Shown in pieces: positions 1-11,820 of a stretch of DNA of 23,199 nucleotides; the first letter of the stretch is position 1, and each line of letters opens with the position of its first letter. Source of the stretch: Baffinella frigidus (taxonomy: Eukaryota > Cryptophyceae > Cryptomonadales > Baffinellaceae); contig MU646317.1 of assembly GCA_026770585.1 (NCBI GenBank), positions 94,301 through 117,499 of the forward strand. Reading direction: 5' to 3'. Under the pieces are notes generated by a model. It saw only the letters and a list, made by a program, of their open reading frames with translations, was not told the origin of the DNA and did no database searches. The translations under genes and the position numbers were made by a program.

Positions 1-560
1 CGGGGGGGGGGGGGGGTGTAGTAACTTTCGGTGGCCGTTAATTGGTGGAGTAACTTTGTTGGCCCTGGCACACCGCAGGTGCACTACAAAATGTGCAACA
101 TGAAGACGGGACCGAAGGACGTATTTGCTGGCAATGAAAGTCACTGGTCATTCTAGTAATAGTAAAGAATTCGTGTAGTAGCTTTCGTTGGCCCCGATAG
201 GTGCACTACAAGGAGTGCAAGATGAACATGAAGACGGGACCCAAGGACGCTTTTGCGCCGAAGAAGCCGCAGGCCTTTCTAACTACCGTTATTTGTGTAG
301 TACCCATCGTTATTTTGTGTAGTAACTACCGTTATTTTTGTAGTAACTATCGTTATTTTGTGTGGTAACTTTCGTTATTTTGTGTAGTCACTATCGTTAT
401 TTGTGTGGTAATTTTCGTTATTTGTGTAGTAACTTTCGTTGGCCCCCCCCTGAATCAGGTGCACTACAAGGAGTGCAAGATGAAGACGGAGCCAAAGGAC
501 GCCCTAGCGCCCAAGAAGCCACAGGGCTTTCTGGCAACAATCTCAATGCCGCCTGGCATC
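1..560. repeat. Diverged repeat block with TGTAGTAACTTTCGTT units and three exon-like copies
   Basis: Tandem degenerate units GTGTAGTAACTTTCGTTATTT (about 20-24 bp) run from 290 to 440. Three copies of a longer segment starting GGTGCACTACAA lie at about 75-130, 194-290 and 457-545. The best copy opens after CAG and reads VHYKECKMKTEPKDALAPKK. KDxxAPKKP faintly recalls the start of an HMG box, but the rest does not follow. The run of 16 G at the very start may be a contig-end artefact. No gene is called here. Confidence 0.6.
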
Positions 561-722
561 GCAAGGTGCTTTCATCCGGGGGAACCTTTTTTTCTTTCAT
601 TTCCTGGCAACGAAAATTACCACACAAATGCTTTAATATTACTGGTCAGATCGAATTGTGTAGTAATTTTCGTTGCCAGGGAATGAAAGAAAAATAGATT
701 TCCCCGGATAAGCTTTCCCGCA
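561..722. repeat. Foldback (inverted-repeat) element 1
   Basis: Arms at about 561-627 and 655-722 are inverted complements over roughly 67 bp with some mismatches. Examples are CTGGCAACGAAAATTAC against GTAATTTTCGTTGCCAG and ATCCGGGGGAA against TTTCCCCGGAT. The 27-bp centre contains ATGCTTTAATATTACTGGTC. It shares its inner arm and centre with the element at 21842-21990. It resembles a MITE; no target-site duplication was clear. Confidence 0.85.
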
Positions 723-875
723 CAGTGGCCTTCGCAGATCGGTCTATTTATTTTCGTGGTACTCATTACGAATTGCTCGGTTCAAAGACATGTCATGAAC
801 CAACGTGTCGACCCGATTTTCGGCCGGAATTTCCTTGGAAGCCCACTGTGTCTAGTTCCACTCTAGATGTTCCTG

Positions 876-1023
876 GACGAGGCCGTGCAATTTAAACCGT
901 GTTTGTGCTATGTTGCGTAGATTTTGACCTGTGGTAAAGCTATGTCGACGCTAAAATAGCAAAATCTGACAAAATTTACCCCGAACATAGCATGAAAGGT
1001 GGTTTAAATTGCATGGCCTCGGG
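876..1023. repeat. Foldback element 2
   Basis: Arms at about 876-930 and 957-1023 pair: GAGGCCGTGCAATTTAAACC against GGTTTAAATTGCATGGCCTC, then TGCTATGTT against AACATAGCA and AGATTTTGAC against CAAAATCT. It lies in AT-richer, non-telomeric sequence upstream of the gene. No open reading frame was found inside. Confidence 0.85.
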
Positions 1024-1509
1024 CACTAATATGGTTGTTTCTAGTTTTACACCCTGGAGATGGTTGCACCCGCCCCTCCGAAGCGCCCACGCGACCTGAA
1101 ACCCTACACCCTAAACCCTAGACCCTAAACCCTGAACCCCCTAACCCTCGAACCCCTAAACCCTGACCCCCTCTCCACAGCAAGCTGCCGCCACGGGAAC
1201 ATCCTCATCAACCCCAAACTCCAAACCCTCAACCACAAACCCTGAACCCCAAACCCCAAACCCCAAACCCCAAACCCTCAACCACAAACCCTAAACTCCA
1301 AACTCCAAACCCCAAACCCAAAAACCCCAAAGAGCGTGCAGGCGGCAGATTCTCGAAGATGCTCATCTTCGAAGACCGGGGCGGAGATAGAGACAACACG
1401 TGTGCCAATTTGCCTCACGTCAGGCCTCTCGAGATTTGCACCAGACTTGTGCGCGAAATGCGCGAAAAGTCGATAGCTCGTCGGCGAGTGACCCGCGGAC
1501 AAGCCGTGC

Positions 1510-1510
<1 letters not shown>

Positions 1511-1552
<42 letters not shown>
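1511..1552. repeat. (GA)n microsatellite
   Basis: About 21 uninterrupted GA dinucleotides. It inflates open frames on both strands here (RERERE and SLSLSL). Confidence 0.97.
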
Positions 1553-1555
<3 letters not shown>

Positions 1556-1792
1556 GGCTTGGACACAGAGACCACCAATTTGAACAAGAAGAAAGAGACA
1601 AAGTATTTAAGGCTCACTCTCAATGATATCCGGTATCTTGTGAGATGTAACATCTCAAGATTTACTCACCCCCACCCCCTCTCCGCAGTGTGCTGCCGGC
1701 TGCCTCGAGAACATCCTCGATGGAGAAGACCGGGGATATACATCACGTCGAGCAACGGTTCAACCTCCACCACACCCTCCACCACTGCTACA

Positions 1793-1930
1793 TCAATTAT
1801 ACATACTGCTACATCTATTGTACACACTGCTACATCTATTATACACCCTGCCATATCTTTTATACACACTGCTACATATATTGTACATACTACATCTATT
1901 ATACTCACAGCTACATCTTTTGTACGCCCC
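1793..1930. repeat. 21-bp minisatellite
   Basis: Six or seven units of about 21 bp with consensus CTGCTACATCTATTATACACA. The period is a multiple of three, so a repeated heptapeptide (TATSIIH) appears in one frame; no sign of real coding. Confidence 0.88.
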
Positions 1931-2085
1931 TTCCGCGGTACAAATGTGTTGGACACGACCGGCTGTCACGGGGGCATCCTCCCACACAGTGGCCTGCGCA
2001 GGACCGAAACTTGGTCTGAAAATCTGGTCGAGACGTCGGTTGGTAACGTGTCTGTGTACTGTACAGAGCAGTGAGTAATTAGTAG

Positions 2086-2148
2086 CACGAGAATAAATGG
2101 ACGGATCTGCGAGGCCACGACTGGGGCGGAGATACACCTCGTCGACCT
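2086..2148 (+). CDS. Candidate upstream exon (exon 0)
   Basis: This segment ends at a donor GTGCCAAACCC that runs straight into telomere-like repeats, like the confirmed introns. Read with a two-base overhang it joins exon 1 in frame, giving a segment with the motif TGAEIHLVDL just before RVKCPPEV. A preceding TAG at 2083-2085 could be the acceptor. Diverged look-alikes with GGGGCGGAGATA occur at about 1345-1402 and, less clearly, at 1689-1748 and 1172-1211. This matches the decayed-copies-then-intact-exon pattern seen downstream. The N-terminus of P4-ATPases is poorly conserved, so homology cannot confirm it. Confidence 0.3.
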
Positions 2149-2358
2149 GTGCCAAACCCAAAACCCCAAACCCCAAACCCCAAACCCCAAACCCCAAACC
2201 CGAAAAGATTTTACCACCGTAAAGCCTAATTCTTAGACCCCAACCCCTGAACCCCAAACCCCAAACCCTTAACCCTACGCCCCAAACCCCAAACCCCAAA
2301 CCCCAAACCCCAAACCCCAAACCCCAAACCAACCCTTAAACGGTAAACGCTACACCAG
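2149..2358 (+). repeat. Telomere-like CCCCAAA array before exon 1
   Basis: Two blocks of CCCCAAA heptamers (2159-2202 and 2245-2335) with a short unique stretch between. They fill the interval between candidate exon 0 and exon 1. CCCCAAA is a one-base variant of CCCTAAA. The minus-strand frame gives the low-complexity GVWGLGF pattern. Confidence 0.85.
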
Positions 2359-2815
2359 GCGGGTGAAGTGTCCGCCAGAGGTGCCATCGCTGTTCGAATC
2401 GAACTACGTGCGGACGGCGCGATACACAAAGTTCAACTTTCTGCCGAAGAACCTCCTCCTCCAGGTTCCCCTCCTCCAAACCCCAAACCCCAAACCCTAA
2501 ACTCTAAACCCTTACCCCCAAACCCTAAACCCTAAAAAAAATTACACCGCTTCGTCGACTGCTTCTTCATCCTAATGTCTAATCCCTGATTCCCAACCCC
2601 CAAACCCTAACCCCCAAACCCCAAACCCCAAACACTAAACCCCAAACTCCAAACCCTGAATTAAAAAATTAAAATTAAAAATGAAAAATGAAAAATAATG
2701 AAAAATAGAAATATTTGATAATAATAAAAACCTCAACCCTAAACAGTTCCACCGGTTCGTCAACTGCTTCTTCCTGGTCGTGTCCATCCTCGCGTCCGTC
2801 TCCTCGATCTCCCCG
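2359..2815 (+). CDS. P4-ATPase exons 1-2: N-terminal signature and TM1
   Basis: Exon 1 is 2359-2464 (acceptor CCAG, donor GTTCCC) and exon 2 is 2747-2815 (acceptor ACAG, donor GTCCGT). Exon 1 reads [20 protein letters not shown] near its end, the P4 N-terminal block (usually RTxKYTxxxFLPKNLxEQF). Exon 2 continues [17 protein letters not shown], equivalent to FxRxANxYFLxxxxLQ, and forms TM1. The base at 2359 completes a codon begun in a missing upstream exon. Exon 2 has three decayed copies, one upstream and two downstream. Confidence 0.93.
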
Positions 2816-5800
2816 GTCCGTCTATTCTTATCTCGTCCGTTATTACTACCAACACGTCCTTATCTCGTCCATCTTTTGTATTGTCTCGTCCGTGTCGTGT
2901 CCGGCTTCTGTACTGTCGTGTCTCTGTCGTGTCCTTGCTGGTGTACTGTCGTGTCCTTGCGTTTGTACTGTCGTGTCCGTGCGTTTGTACTGGCGTGTCC
3001 CTGCCTTGGAGCAGCAATTGCTTCTTCCGGGTCGTCTCGATCCTCGCGTCCATCCCTTTGATCTCCCCGGTCGGTATTGTCCTTATCTCGGCCGTTATTA
3101 CTACCAGCACGTCCTTATCTGGTCTATTATTACTACCAACACGTCCTTGACTCGTGCTGCTGTTGCACTGTCTTGTCCCTGGGGTGGTACTGGTGGCGTG
3201 TCCTTCTTCCGGGTCGTGTCCATCCTCGCGTCCGACTCCTCCATCTTCCCGGTCTGTCTACCCTAAACCCTAAACCTCAACCCTAAACCCTAAGCCCTAA
3301 CTTCGACATCGCCGGTCCGTTATCTCGTCCGGCGTTAGCACTGCCCCGCCAGAATGCTCGAGGGAAACCGACGCCTTATCCACGACAGATCTGTTGTCGT
3401 TGACTTAAAATTCAAGGGGTTCCCCTTGAAATATGTCAAAAGTGGATGTTTCGAGTGCCCTGGCGTGGTGTCTCCTCGTCCTCATCTCGTCCGGATTCAG
3501 TACTGTCTTGTCCCTGACGTTTGTACTGTCGTGTCCATGGATGGTATGTCACTGTCTTGGAATGCCAACTGCTCTCCTCCTCGCCCTGCCTACCCTAACC
3601 CTCTCCGCTCCAGGTCAGGGCGCCTAAAACATAAACCATACACCATATACCATACACCATAAAACACAAACCATAAAAAATAAAAAAATAAAAAATAAAC
3701 CACAAACCGTACACCATAAACCATAAAACATAAAACATAAAAACTAAACAGTAAACCCCAACCCAGGTGGGGGCGCTAACGTTCTGGCTGCCAATCGGGC
3801 TGCTCCTCTCTGGCACGATGGTCAAGGTAAACCCTAACCCCCAAACCCTAAACCCTGAAACCTAAACCCTAAACCCCAAAGCCCAAACACCAAACACTAA
3901 ATACCAAACACCAAACACCAAACACCAAACCCATAACCCCAAACCCTGAACCCGAAACCGTACACCCTCAACCCGAAACCCGAAACCGCAGGACGCGTAC
4001 GAGGACTACCAGAGGCACAAGGCGGACGTCGAGGAGAACTCCCGCACCACGGAGGTCTAAATCCTACACCCTTCACCCTGCACTCTACACCCAAACGCCT
4101 AAACCCTAAATCCTGGACCCAGAACCCAAACCCCTAAACCCCCGAATCCTGCCTCTCGCTATCGCTCGAACCCTAAACTATCAACAATAAACCATAAACA
4201 AACAAAAAAACTATAAACCACAAACCCTAAACCCTGAACTCTGCGCCCGAACCCCTGAATCCTAAACCCTAAACCCTGAACCCTGAACCCTGAACCCTAA
4301 ACCCTAAACCCTAAACCCTAAGCCAGGTGTTCAACCCAACGCTCGGAGATTTCATGCAGGTCACGTGGCGAGAGGTACCTTCAAAACTCTAAACTCTAAA
4401 CCCTAAACCCTAAACCCTAAACCCTAAACCCAAAACCCTGTACCCTGAACCTTGAACCCTCGAAAGCCAGACACCAAACCCCTGAACCCTAAACCCTCGA
4501 AACCCTGAACCCTGAACCCTCGAAACCCCAAACCCAAACCCCTGAACCTTGAACCCTCGAAACCATCAACGTTAAACCATAACGCATCAACCCTAAACCC
4601 TCAACACTAACAACCTCTGAACCTGCAACACTCAATCAGGTGGCGGTGGGAAGCATCGTACGAGTCAACACGACGCACCCAGACACGACGCCTCTGATCC
4701 CAGCAGACCTGACCCTGCTGGCTTCTTCCGCGAAGGCGGGCACTTGCTTCCTTGAGACGGTGCACCCCCAACCCAAAACCCAAAACCCAAAAAAAAAAAA
4801 TCCTATCGCGAAACCCGAATCCCAGATCCCCAAACCCCATCGCGAAACCCGGAAACAGAAACCCGAAACCAGAGACCCGAAAACAGAAACCCGAACCCGA
4901 AAACAGAGACCCGAAAATAGAAACCCTGAACCGCAAAGCCTGAAGCCTACCGTAGGCGAACCTGGACGGGGAGACGAACCTCAAGATGCGCGAGAGCGCC
5001 TGACTCAGAATCCCTCAACCCCAAAACCTACCCCTAAACCCCAAGACAGAAACCCGGGCCCCTGAACCGTGAACAGTAAAAGCAAAAACAGAAATGCAAA
5101 CCCGTAAACCGCAAAGCGTAAACCAGGCGAACCTGGACGGGGAGACGAACCTCAAGATGCGCGAGAGCCCCTCCGAGACCCACCAGCGCCTCACCACCTT
5201 CCAGGTACCCTAAACCCTCCACCCTAAACCCTAAACACCCTGTTTCGGGTTGAGGGTGTACGGTTTCTTGTTTAGGGTGCAGTCGTGTTCAGGGTTCAGG
5301 GTTGAGGGTTTAGGGCCTACCTTCCAGGCCCCAGACTTGCAAGCATCCGTGCGCGTTACGGCTAGTGTGCCTAGTGTGCGCCCAATCCCGGTCTTAGCTT
5401 TCTCTATTTCCCCCGCTCCCTCACACCACCTTCAAAGACACCCGAAACCCGAAACCCGAAACCCGACCCTGGTCAGGCCCTCTCTCGCTCTATCTCTCTC
5501 TTTATCGCTCTCTCTATCTATCTCTATCTCTCTCTATCGCTCTCTATCGCTCTCTCTCTCTGTATATATATATACATATATATGTCCATACATGCGAAAC
5601 GCTCAACGCCTGAACGCTGACAGGAGGGGGCGTCGCACGGGGAGCTGAACAAGGCCAACGTTCGCAAGCTCGCCCTCAAGGTACACACAAACAAACCCTA
5701 AACCCTAAACCCTAAACCCTAAACCCTAAACCCCAAACCCTAAACCCTAAGAAACCCTAAACCCTAAACCCTAGACCCTAAACCCTAAACCCTAAACCCT

Positions 5801-8800
5801 AAACCCTAAACCCTAAACCTTGAACGCTCAACCCTCAACCCACGAACCCTAAACCCTGCGCCCTACAAAAACCTCAACCCGAAACCTCGAAAGCCGAAAC
5901 CCGAAAGGCTGACCGGTATCTGTGCAACAAGGTGGTGTGCAACCCGCCGGACGCGTTCCTGTACGACTTCCACGCGCGGATGGAGCACGACGCCATCGAT
6001 ATCCAGCTCGGGTGCAACCCCTACACTCGTTGCGCAACCTTCCAGCCCTGGGGGACTTTTCTGGGACCTGAAGCGGATCAAATCCCCTTTCGGGGCCTGA
6101 AATTTTTCCAAGTCTGAAAAGGGGGTGAGTGTAGAGGGGAGTTGATCCGCTTCAGAGTCCCAGAAAGCCCCCCAGGGCTGGAAGGTTCCGTAACTGACAC
6201 CGTACACCCTACACCCTACACCCTACACCCTACACCCTACACCCTACACCCTACACCCTACACCCTACACCCTACACCCTACACCCTAAACTCAGAACCC
6301 TAAACCCCAAAACCCAAACCCTTAACCCTTAACCCTACACCCTACACCCTACATCCTACACCCTAAACGCTGAACCCTAAACACCAAACACGAAACACCA
6401 AACGCTCAAGCCTCAAGCAGGGGGGGGCACCTGCTGCAGCGATCGACAAAGCTGCGCAACACCAAGTGGATCATTGGCGTCGCGGTACACCCTAAACCCT
6501 ACACCCTACACCCAACACCCTACACCCTACACCCTAAACCCTGATCCCTAAATACTCAACACTACGCTAAAAGCTGCGGAATACAAACTGGATCATTGGC
6601 GTCGCGGTACACCCTACAAGAGAACAAGGAGAAGATTGTTGCACAGAAAACGATGTATCGAGAGGTTAACAGAGACAAAGTTATGGGACACCAAGTGCAT
6701 CATTGGCGTCGCGGTACTGCCGCATTCCTGAGCCCTAAACCCTAAACCCTAAACCCTGTACCTTAAATCCTAAATCCTAAACCCTAAACCCTAAACCCTA
6801 AACCACAAACCCTAAACCAGGTTTATACGGGGTGTGAAACGACAATCCAAATTAACGTGACGGAGCCCCCGAACAAGTGCATTCTAAATTTAGTACCAGG
6901 AGGAAGCAATCCGCGCCCGGAACCCGACCCCCCGTCGTCCAAACCCTCAACTCCAATAAACCGTAAACAGGTTTACACGGGGTGCGAGACGAAGATCCAG
7001 ATGAACATGACGGAGCCTCCGAACAAGATCACCAACGTCGAGCGCCGCCTCAACTTCTGGATGTAATCTAAACCCCAAACCCCGAACCCCTCAACGCACA
7101 CGGATGTAACCCCGAAACCCGAAACCCGAAACCCCGAAATCCTGAAACCCACACCTCGTGTCACCCCTCAACACTCATCCCTAAACCCGAAACCCGAAAA
7201 CCCGTAAACCCGAAACCCGAAACCCTACACCTAAACCTCAAACCACACGCTTGTCACCCCTCAACACTAATCCCTACACCCCACACCTCCCTACACCCCA
7301 CACCCTTAACCCTAACCCACACCTCACGTCACCCCTGAACCCTAAAGCCTAAACCCCAAACCCTAAACCCTAAAGCCTAAACCCTAAAGCCTGAACCCTA
7401 ATACAGGCTGTACCTGTTCTTGGGGCTGATCGGAATGGCGCCATTCTAAGAACCAGTATATTCTGCTAGAACCCACTATGTTATGTCCAGAAATCAGTAT
7501 ATTATGTGTAGGAACCAGTACAAACGATAAAGCCTGAACCATAACGCAGGCTGTACCTGTTCTGGGGGCTGTTCGGAATGGCGCTCATCGGCGCCATCGG
7601 CAGCGTCGTCACGGTCCAACCCCTAGACCTTACACCCGAATCACCCTCCCCCTCATCATTGCGCTGTCAGCCACAAGTCTGCACCCTAATCCCTAAACCC
7701 AAACCTTAAATCTAAATCTTGAACCCTAACCCTAAACCCTAAACCCTAAACCCTAAACCCTGAACCCTAAACCCTAAACCGAAAACCGAACCCCCTTAAA
7801 CCAAAACCCCGAAACCGAAACCGAACCCCGAAACCCGAAAGCAGGTGATGGCCTCTTCAACCCCACTAATTCCTAAACCTGATGAATCTCATTGAAACCC
7901 CAACCCCTAACCCCTCGAATCCCGTATGGTACCTGACACCGCCTCCCCCAAACCTCACGTGGTGGTGACCTTCAACCTCTCTTCACTAATATTCCCTGAT
8001 ATTCCCTAGACCATAAACCCTAAACCCTAAACCCTAAACCCCAAACCCCAAACTCGACATCCTAAACCCGAAATGGTATACACCCGAAACAGGTGGTGGC
8101 GCCTGAGACGGGGAGCGTCTCGCGTGGTACCTTGCGCCCGAGCACCCGGCGGCGACCTTTCACCCCTATCTCAGTCGCAACTTTCAACGGGGTCCGTCAA
8201 CTCGGCTTTCGTGGTACTAATCTGTCCTTGAGATGGACGCAGGTCCAGAAAAGGACATTCCACACGCTTGGGAATTGGCTGACCCCGGAACCTGAACAAC
8301 AGGTAATCGCGCCCGAGACGGGGAGCGGAGCGTGGTACCTTGTGCCCGAGCAGCCGACGGCGACCTTCAATCCCGACCGGCCTGTCGTGGTGCCAACCCC
8401 TACCCTCGAATCCCGAAACCCGAATCCCGAAACCCGACCCACCCCACCCCAAACCCTTAGCCCCAACACACCCCACACCCCAAACCCCACACCCCAAACA
8501 CCCAACACCCAACACCCAACACCAAACCCCAAACCCAAAAACCCAAACCCCAAAACAAAAGGGGCTGCAGGGCTTCTTCACATTCCAGATCATGCTCCCA
8601 CTCTCGGCCCAGCGCCCGAAACCCGACCCCCCGTCGCCCAAACCCCACACCCCAATAAGCCCTCAACCCCAAACCCCAAGCCCCAATAACCCCTCAAACA
8701 GTTGGTCCTCCTGGGGTTCTTTTCGTTCCAGATTCTGCTCTCATTCTCTCCACCCGTCGCCCGAAACCCTGTAGCGCAAACGCTAAGCCCGAATAACCCC

Positions 8801-11778
8801 TGAACAGGTGGGGCTGCTGGGGTTCTTCTCGTTCCTGATCCTGCTCTCGCTCTTCATCCCGATTTCGCTCTACGTCACCCTCGAGTTTGTCAAGGCATTT
8901 CCCCAAACCCCAAACCCTTACCCCTGTACCCTGAATCTTAAACTCCGAACCCTAAATTCTAAACCCGAAACTCGAAACCTGAAACCCTGAACCCTAAACC
9001 GCCTCTCCCTGTAAAGCAACTCTCTTTAACCCTGCGCTAAACCTGAAACCATAAACCATAAACCATAAACCATAAACCATAAACCATAAACCCCAAACCC
9101 CAAACCCAGGCGTTCCTCGCGACCACAATCTGGGGAGATCGCGAGATGTGGGCGGCTGAGGTTCAACCCTAAACCCTAAACCCTAAACCCTGAACCCTGA
9201 ACCCTGAACCCTGAACCCTGAACCCTAAAACCTGAACCCTGAACCCTGAACCCTGAACCCTGAACCCTGAACCCAAAGCCCTCACAAAGGCGCTGCATCC
9301 CACACCCTACACCCCGGACCTTCAACCCTGAAACCCAAACCCCCAAACCCTTGTCCCTCAATCCTTCACCCTAAAACCCTAAACCCCAAACCTTGAACCC
9401 TCAACTGTCACTTTTCGAACCCTGGATCCCTAAACCCTAAACCCCAAACCCTAAACCCTAAACCCTAAACCCTAAACCCCAACCCCCCAAAAGAGGAGGA
9501 CATGCGAACGCTCCCGCGAACAAAGGGGTTCTGCGAGGAGCTTTTGCCAAATACTGAACATCGTTTTGTACACGAAACGACGCGACCACGAGTGCCGTGT
9601 TGTCCCGATTTCAAATTTTCACTTGAGCCATTGGAAATTAAGACTATTCCGGCCCAAAAGCTCTAACCCCTAAACCGAAATCAGGAGGACATGCGAACCC
9701 TCCCGCGCACGATGGGCCTCTGCGAGGAGCTGGGCCAAATCAATTACATCTTCTCAGACAAGTACACCCCACACCCCTCAACTCTCGGAGTGAAGACCCC
9801 AAAAGCGTTTGCGTCTCACCAATTGAGATCCTTTTCGCTCGAAAGTTGACGGATTTGTACCACGGATCCAGCATGTCAACTTAAGAATAGTCGGTCACGA
9901 GCGGAGCAGTGCGAGGCGCTGGGCCAGATCCACTACATCTTCTCGGACAAGTGCACCCTACACCCTAAACCCTAAACCCCAAACCCCAAACACGAAACCC
10001 CGAACCCTAAACCACATACCCCAAACCCTCAAACCCGAAATCAGGACGGGAGAGTTCACGCAGAACCCACACCCTAAACTCTCAAAGCCAAACACCAAAC
10101 ACGAAACACCAAGCCCCAAACACGAAACGCGAAAACAGGACGGGGACGCTGACGCAGAACCTCATGGAGTTCCGCAAGTGCTCCATCGCCGGGGTACGCC
10201 ACCCGAAACCCGAAACCCGAAACCCATGCCCCCTAAACCCTAAACCCTACACCCTAAACCCTAAACCCTAAACCCTAAACCCAACGAAACCCTAAACCCT
10301 GCACGAAACCCTAACCTCAGCGGAGTACGCCACCCTTTCTGCTAAAGCCTAGACATTGAACCCGAATGGCTGAAGCGCAAGGCCGAAAGCAGGTATCATA
10401 CGGGCGGGGGTACTGCGAGGTCGAGCGAGCGATCGCGCGCCTCAAGGGGCAGAAGCTCCCGCCAAACCCCCAGCCCCACGCGGGTCAGCCCCACACCCTC
10501 ATCCCAACCCCCAACTCCAGCACCCCAAACCCAACACCCCAACACCCCAAACCCCAACCCACAAACACCCTAAACCCTAAACCCTGAACCCTGAACCCTA
10601 CACCGTAAACCCTGCACGCAGGGATGGATTCGGCGTTCAACTTCGTGGACGAGCGGCTGGCGAACGGGGCCTGGCGACGCAGCGCTGATAAGGAGAACAT
10701 CCGCATGTTCCTCACCCACCTCGCGCTCAACCACACGGTCCAGGTGCGTGCAAACCCTATACCGTGAACCCTAAACTCCCCGGACCCTGAATTCTGAACT
10801 CTCTGGACGCGGAACACTGAACACTGAACCCTAAACCCTTGACCCCAAACCCCAAACCCTACACCCCAAACCCTACACCCTGAAGCCTGAAGCGGACACT
10901 GGCAAGCAGGTCGGGTACGGGCCCTCAGACGTGGAGGGGGATGGCGTCTTGCCGCAGTACCAGGCTGAGTCCCAGGTCCAAACCCGAACCCTAACCCCTC
11001 AACCCTACACCCCACACCCCACACCCCACACCCCAAACCCTAAACCCTAATCCTTGAAACCCTAAAACCCTAATCCCTATACCCCAGACCCCCCAAACCC
11101 GAAACCTGAACCCGAAACCCAAAACCCGAAACACTGATGCAGGATGAGTGGGCGTTCGTGCACGGCGCGCGCAACCTCGGTGTCTTCTTCAACAGGCCCG
11201 ACCCTCAGCCTTAAACCCTGAACCCTAAACCCTAAACCCTGAACCCTGAACCCTAAACCCTACACCCCAAACCGCAAACGGTAAACCCTAAACCCTGAAC
11301 CCTAAACCCTGGGCCCTACACCCCAAAACCCAAAGCGTAAACCCGAAGGGCTGAAGCAGGCGGGACGAGGCGCACCGGATCATGCTGCGCGTCGCTGGGG
11401 AGGGCGACAGGGTGGGGAAGGGCATCGACGAGATCTGGCAGGTTCTCAACGTCAACATCTTCGACAACACGCGCAAGCGCACCTCCGTCGTCGTGTCGAA
11501 CGGCGAGGTCGCATCTCTAACCTCAAATCCCGAATCCGCAAACCCGAATCCCAAAACCCGAATCCCAAAACCCGAATCCCAAAACCCGAATCCCAAAACC
11601 CGAATCCCCAAACCCCAAACCCGAATTCCGAAACCCGAAACCTGAATTCTGAATGCTGAAACCCCAAACCCCAAACCCCAAACCCCAAACCCCAAACCCC
11701 AACGCAGGGAGCGCTGATGCTGCTGGTCAAGGGCGCGGACTCATCGGTGCTGCCCTGAACCCTAAACCCCAAATAATA

Positions 11779-11820
<42 letters not shown>

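Larger units (their letters stand above)
723..2085. other. Upstream region: no confirmed gene; telomere-like arrays, exon-like fragments
   Basis: From 1100 on the sequence is mostly CCCTAAA and CCCCAAA repeats with short islands. Islands at about 1172-1211, 1345-1402 and 1689-1748 look like diverged copies of one small exon (shared GAACATCCTC and GAAGACCGGGG). An island at 1975-2060 starting CCCACACAGTGGCC resembles one arm of the foldback at 17585-17707. Open frames through here are rich in repeat-encoded residues and are not convincing genes. No promoter was recognised. Confidence 0.5.

Noticed and set aside
1400-2074. A 224-residue plus-strand open frame
   Set aside because: Made of a GA microsatellite (RERE), a 21-bp minisatellite (TATSIIH) and exon-like fragments; no coherent domain.
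1793-2332. Long minus-strand open frames encoding GVWGLGF and GFRVQGSGF-like repeats (also 8171-8650, 10485-11036, 11288-11826, 16616-16810)
   Set aside because: They are the translation of the G-rich strand of telomere-like heptamers, which rarely make stops; no family features, and they overlap real exons on the other strand.
2715-3266. A 183-residue plus-strand open frame rich in Ser, Val and Cys
   Set aside because: Runs out of frame through exon 2, its copies and a 22-bp minisatellite; Cys/Ser-rich composition comes from the repeat.
5696-5822. A true chromosome end or telomere
   Set aside because: Arrays are short, internal, degenerate overall, and sit between exons of a continuous gene on both sides.
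8093-8774. Plus-strand open frames of 198 and 144 residues rich in Pro, Thr and Asn
   Set aside because: They join an exon-13 copy, exon 13 or exon-14 copies to CCCCAAA-type repeats (NPKPQTPN); the repeat part is intronic.
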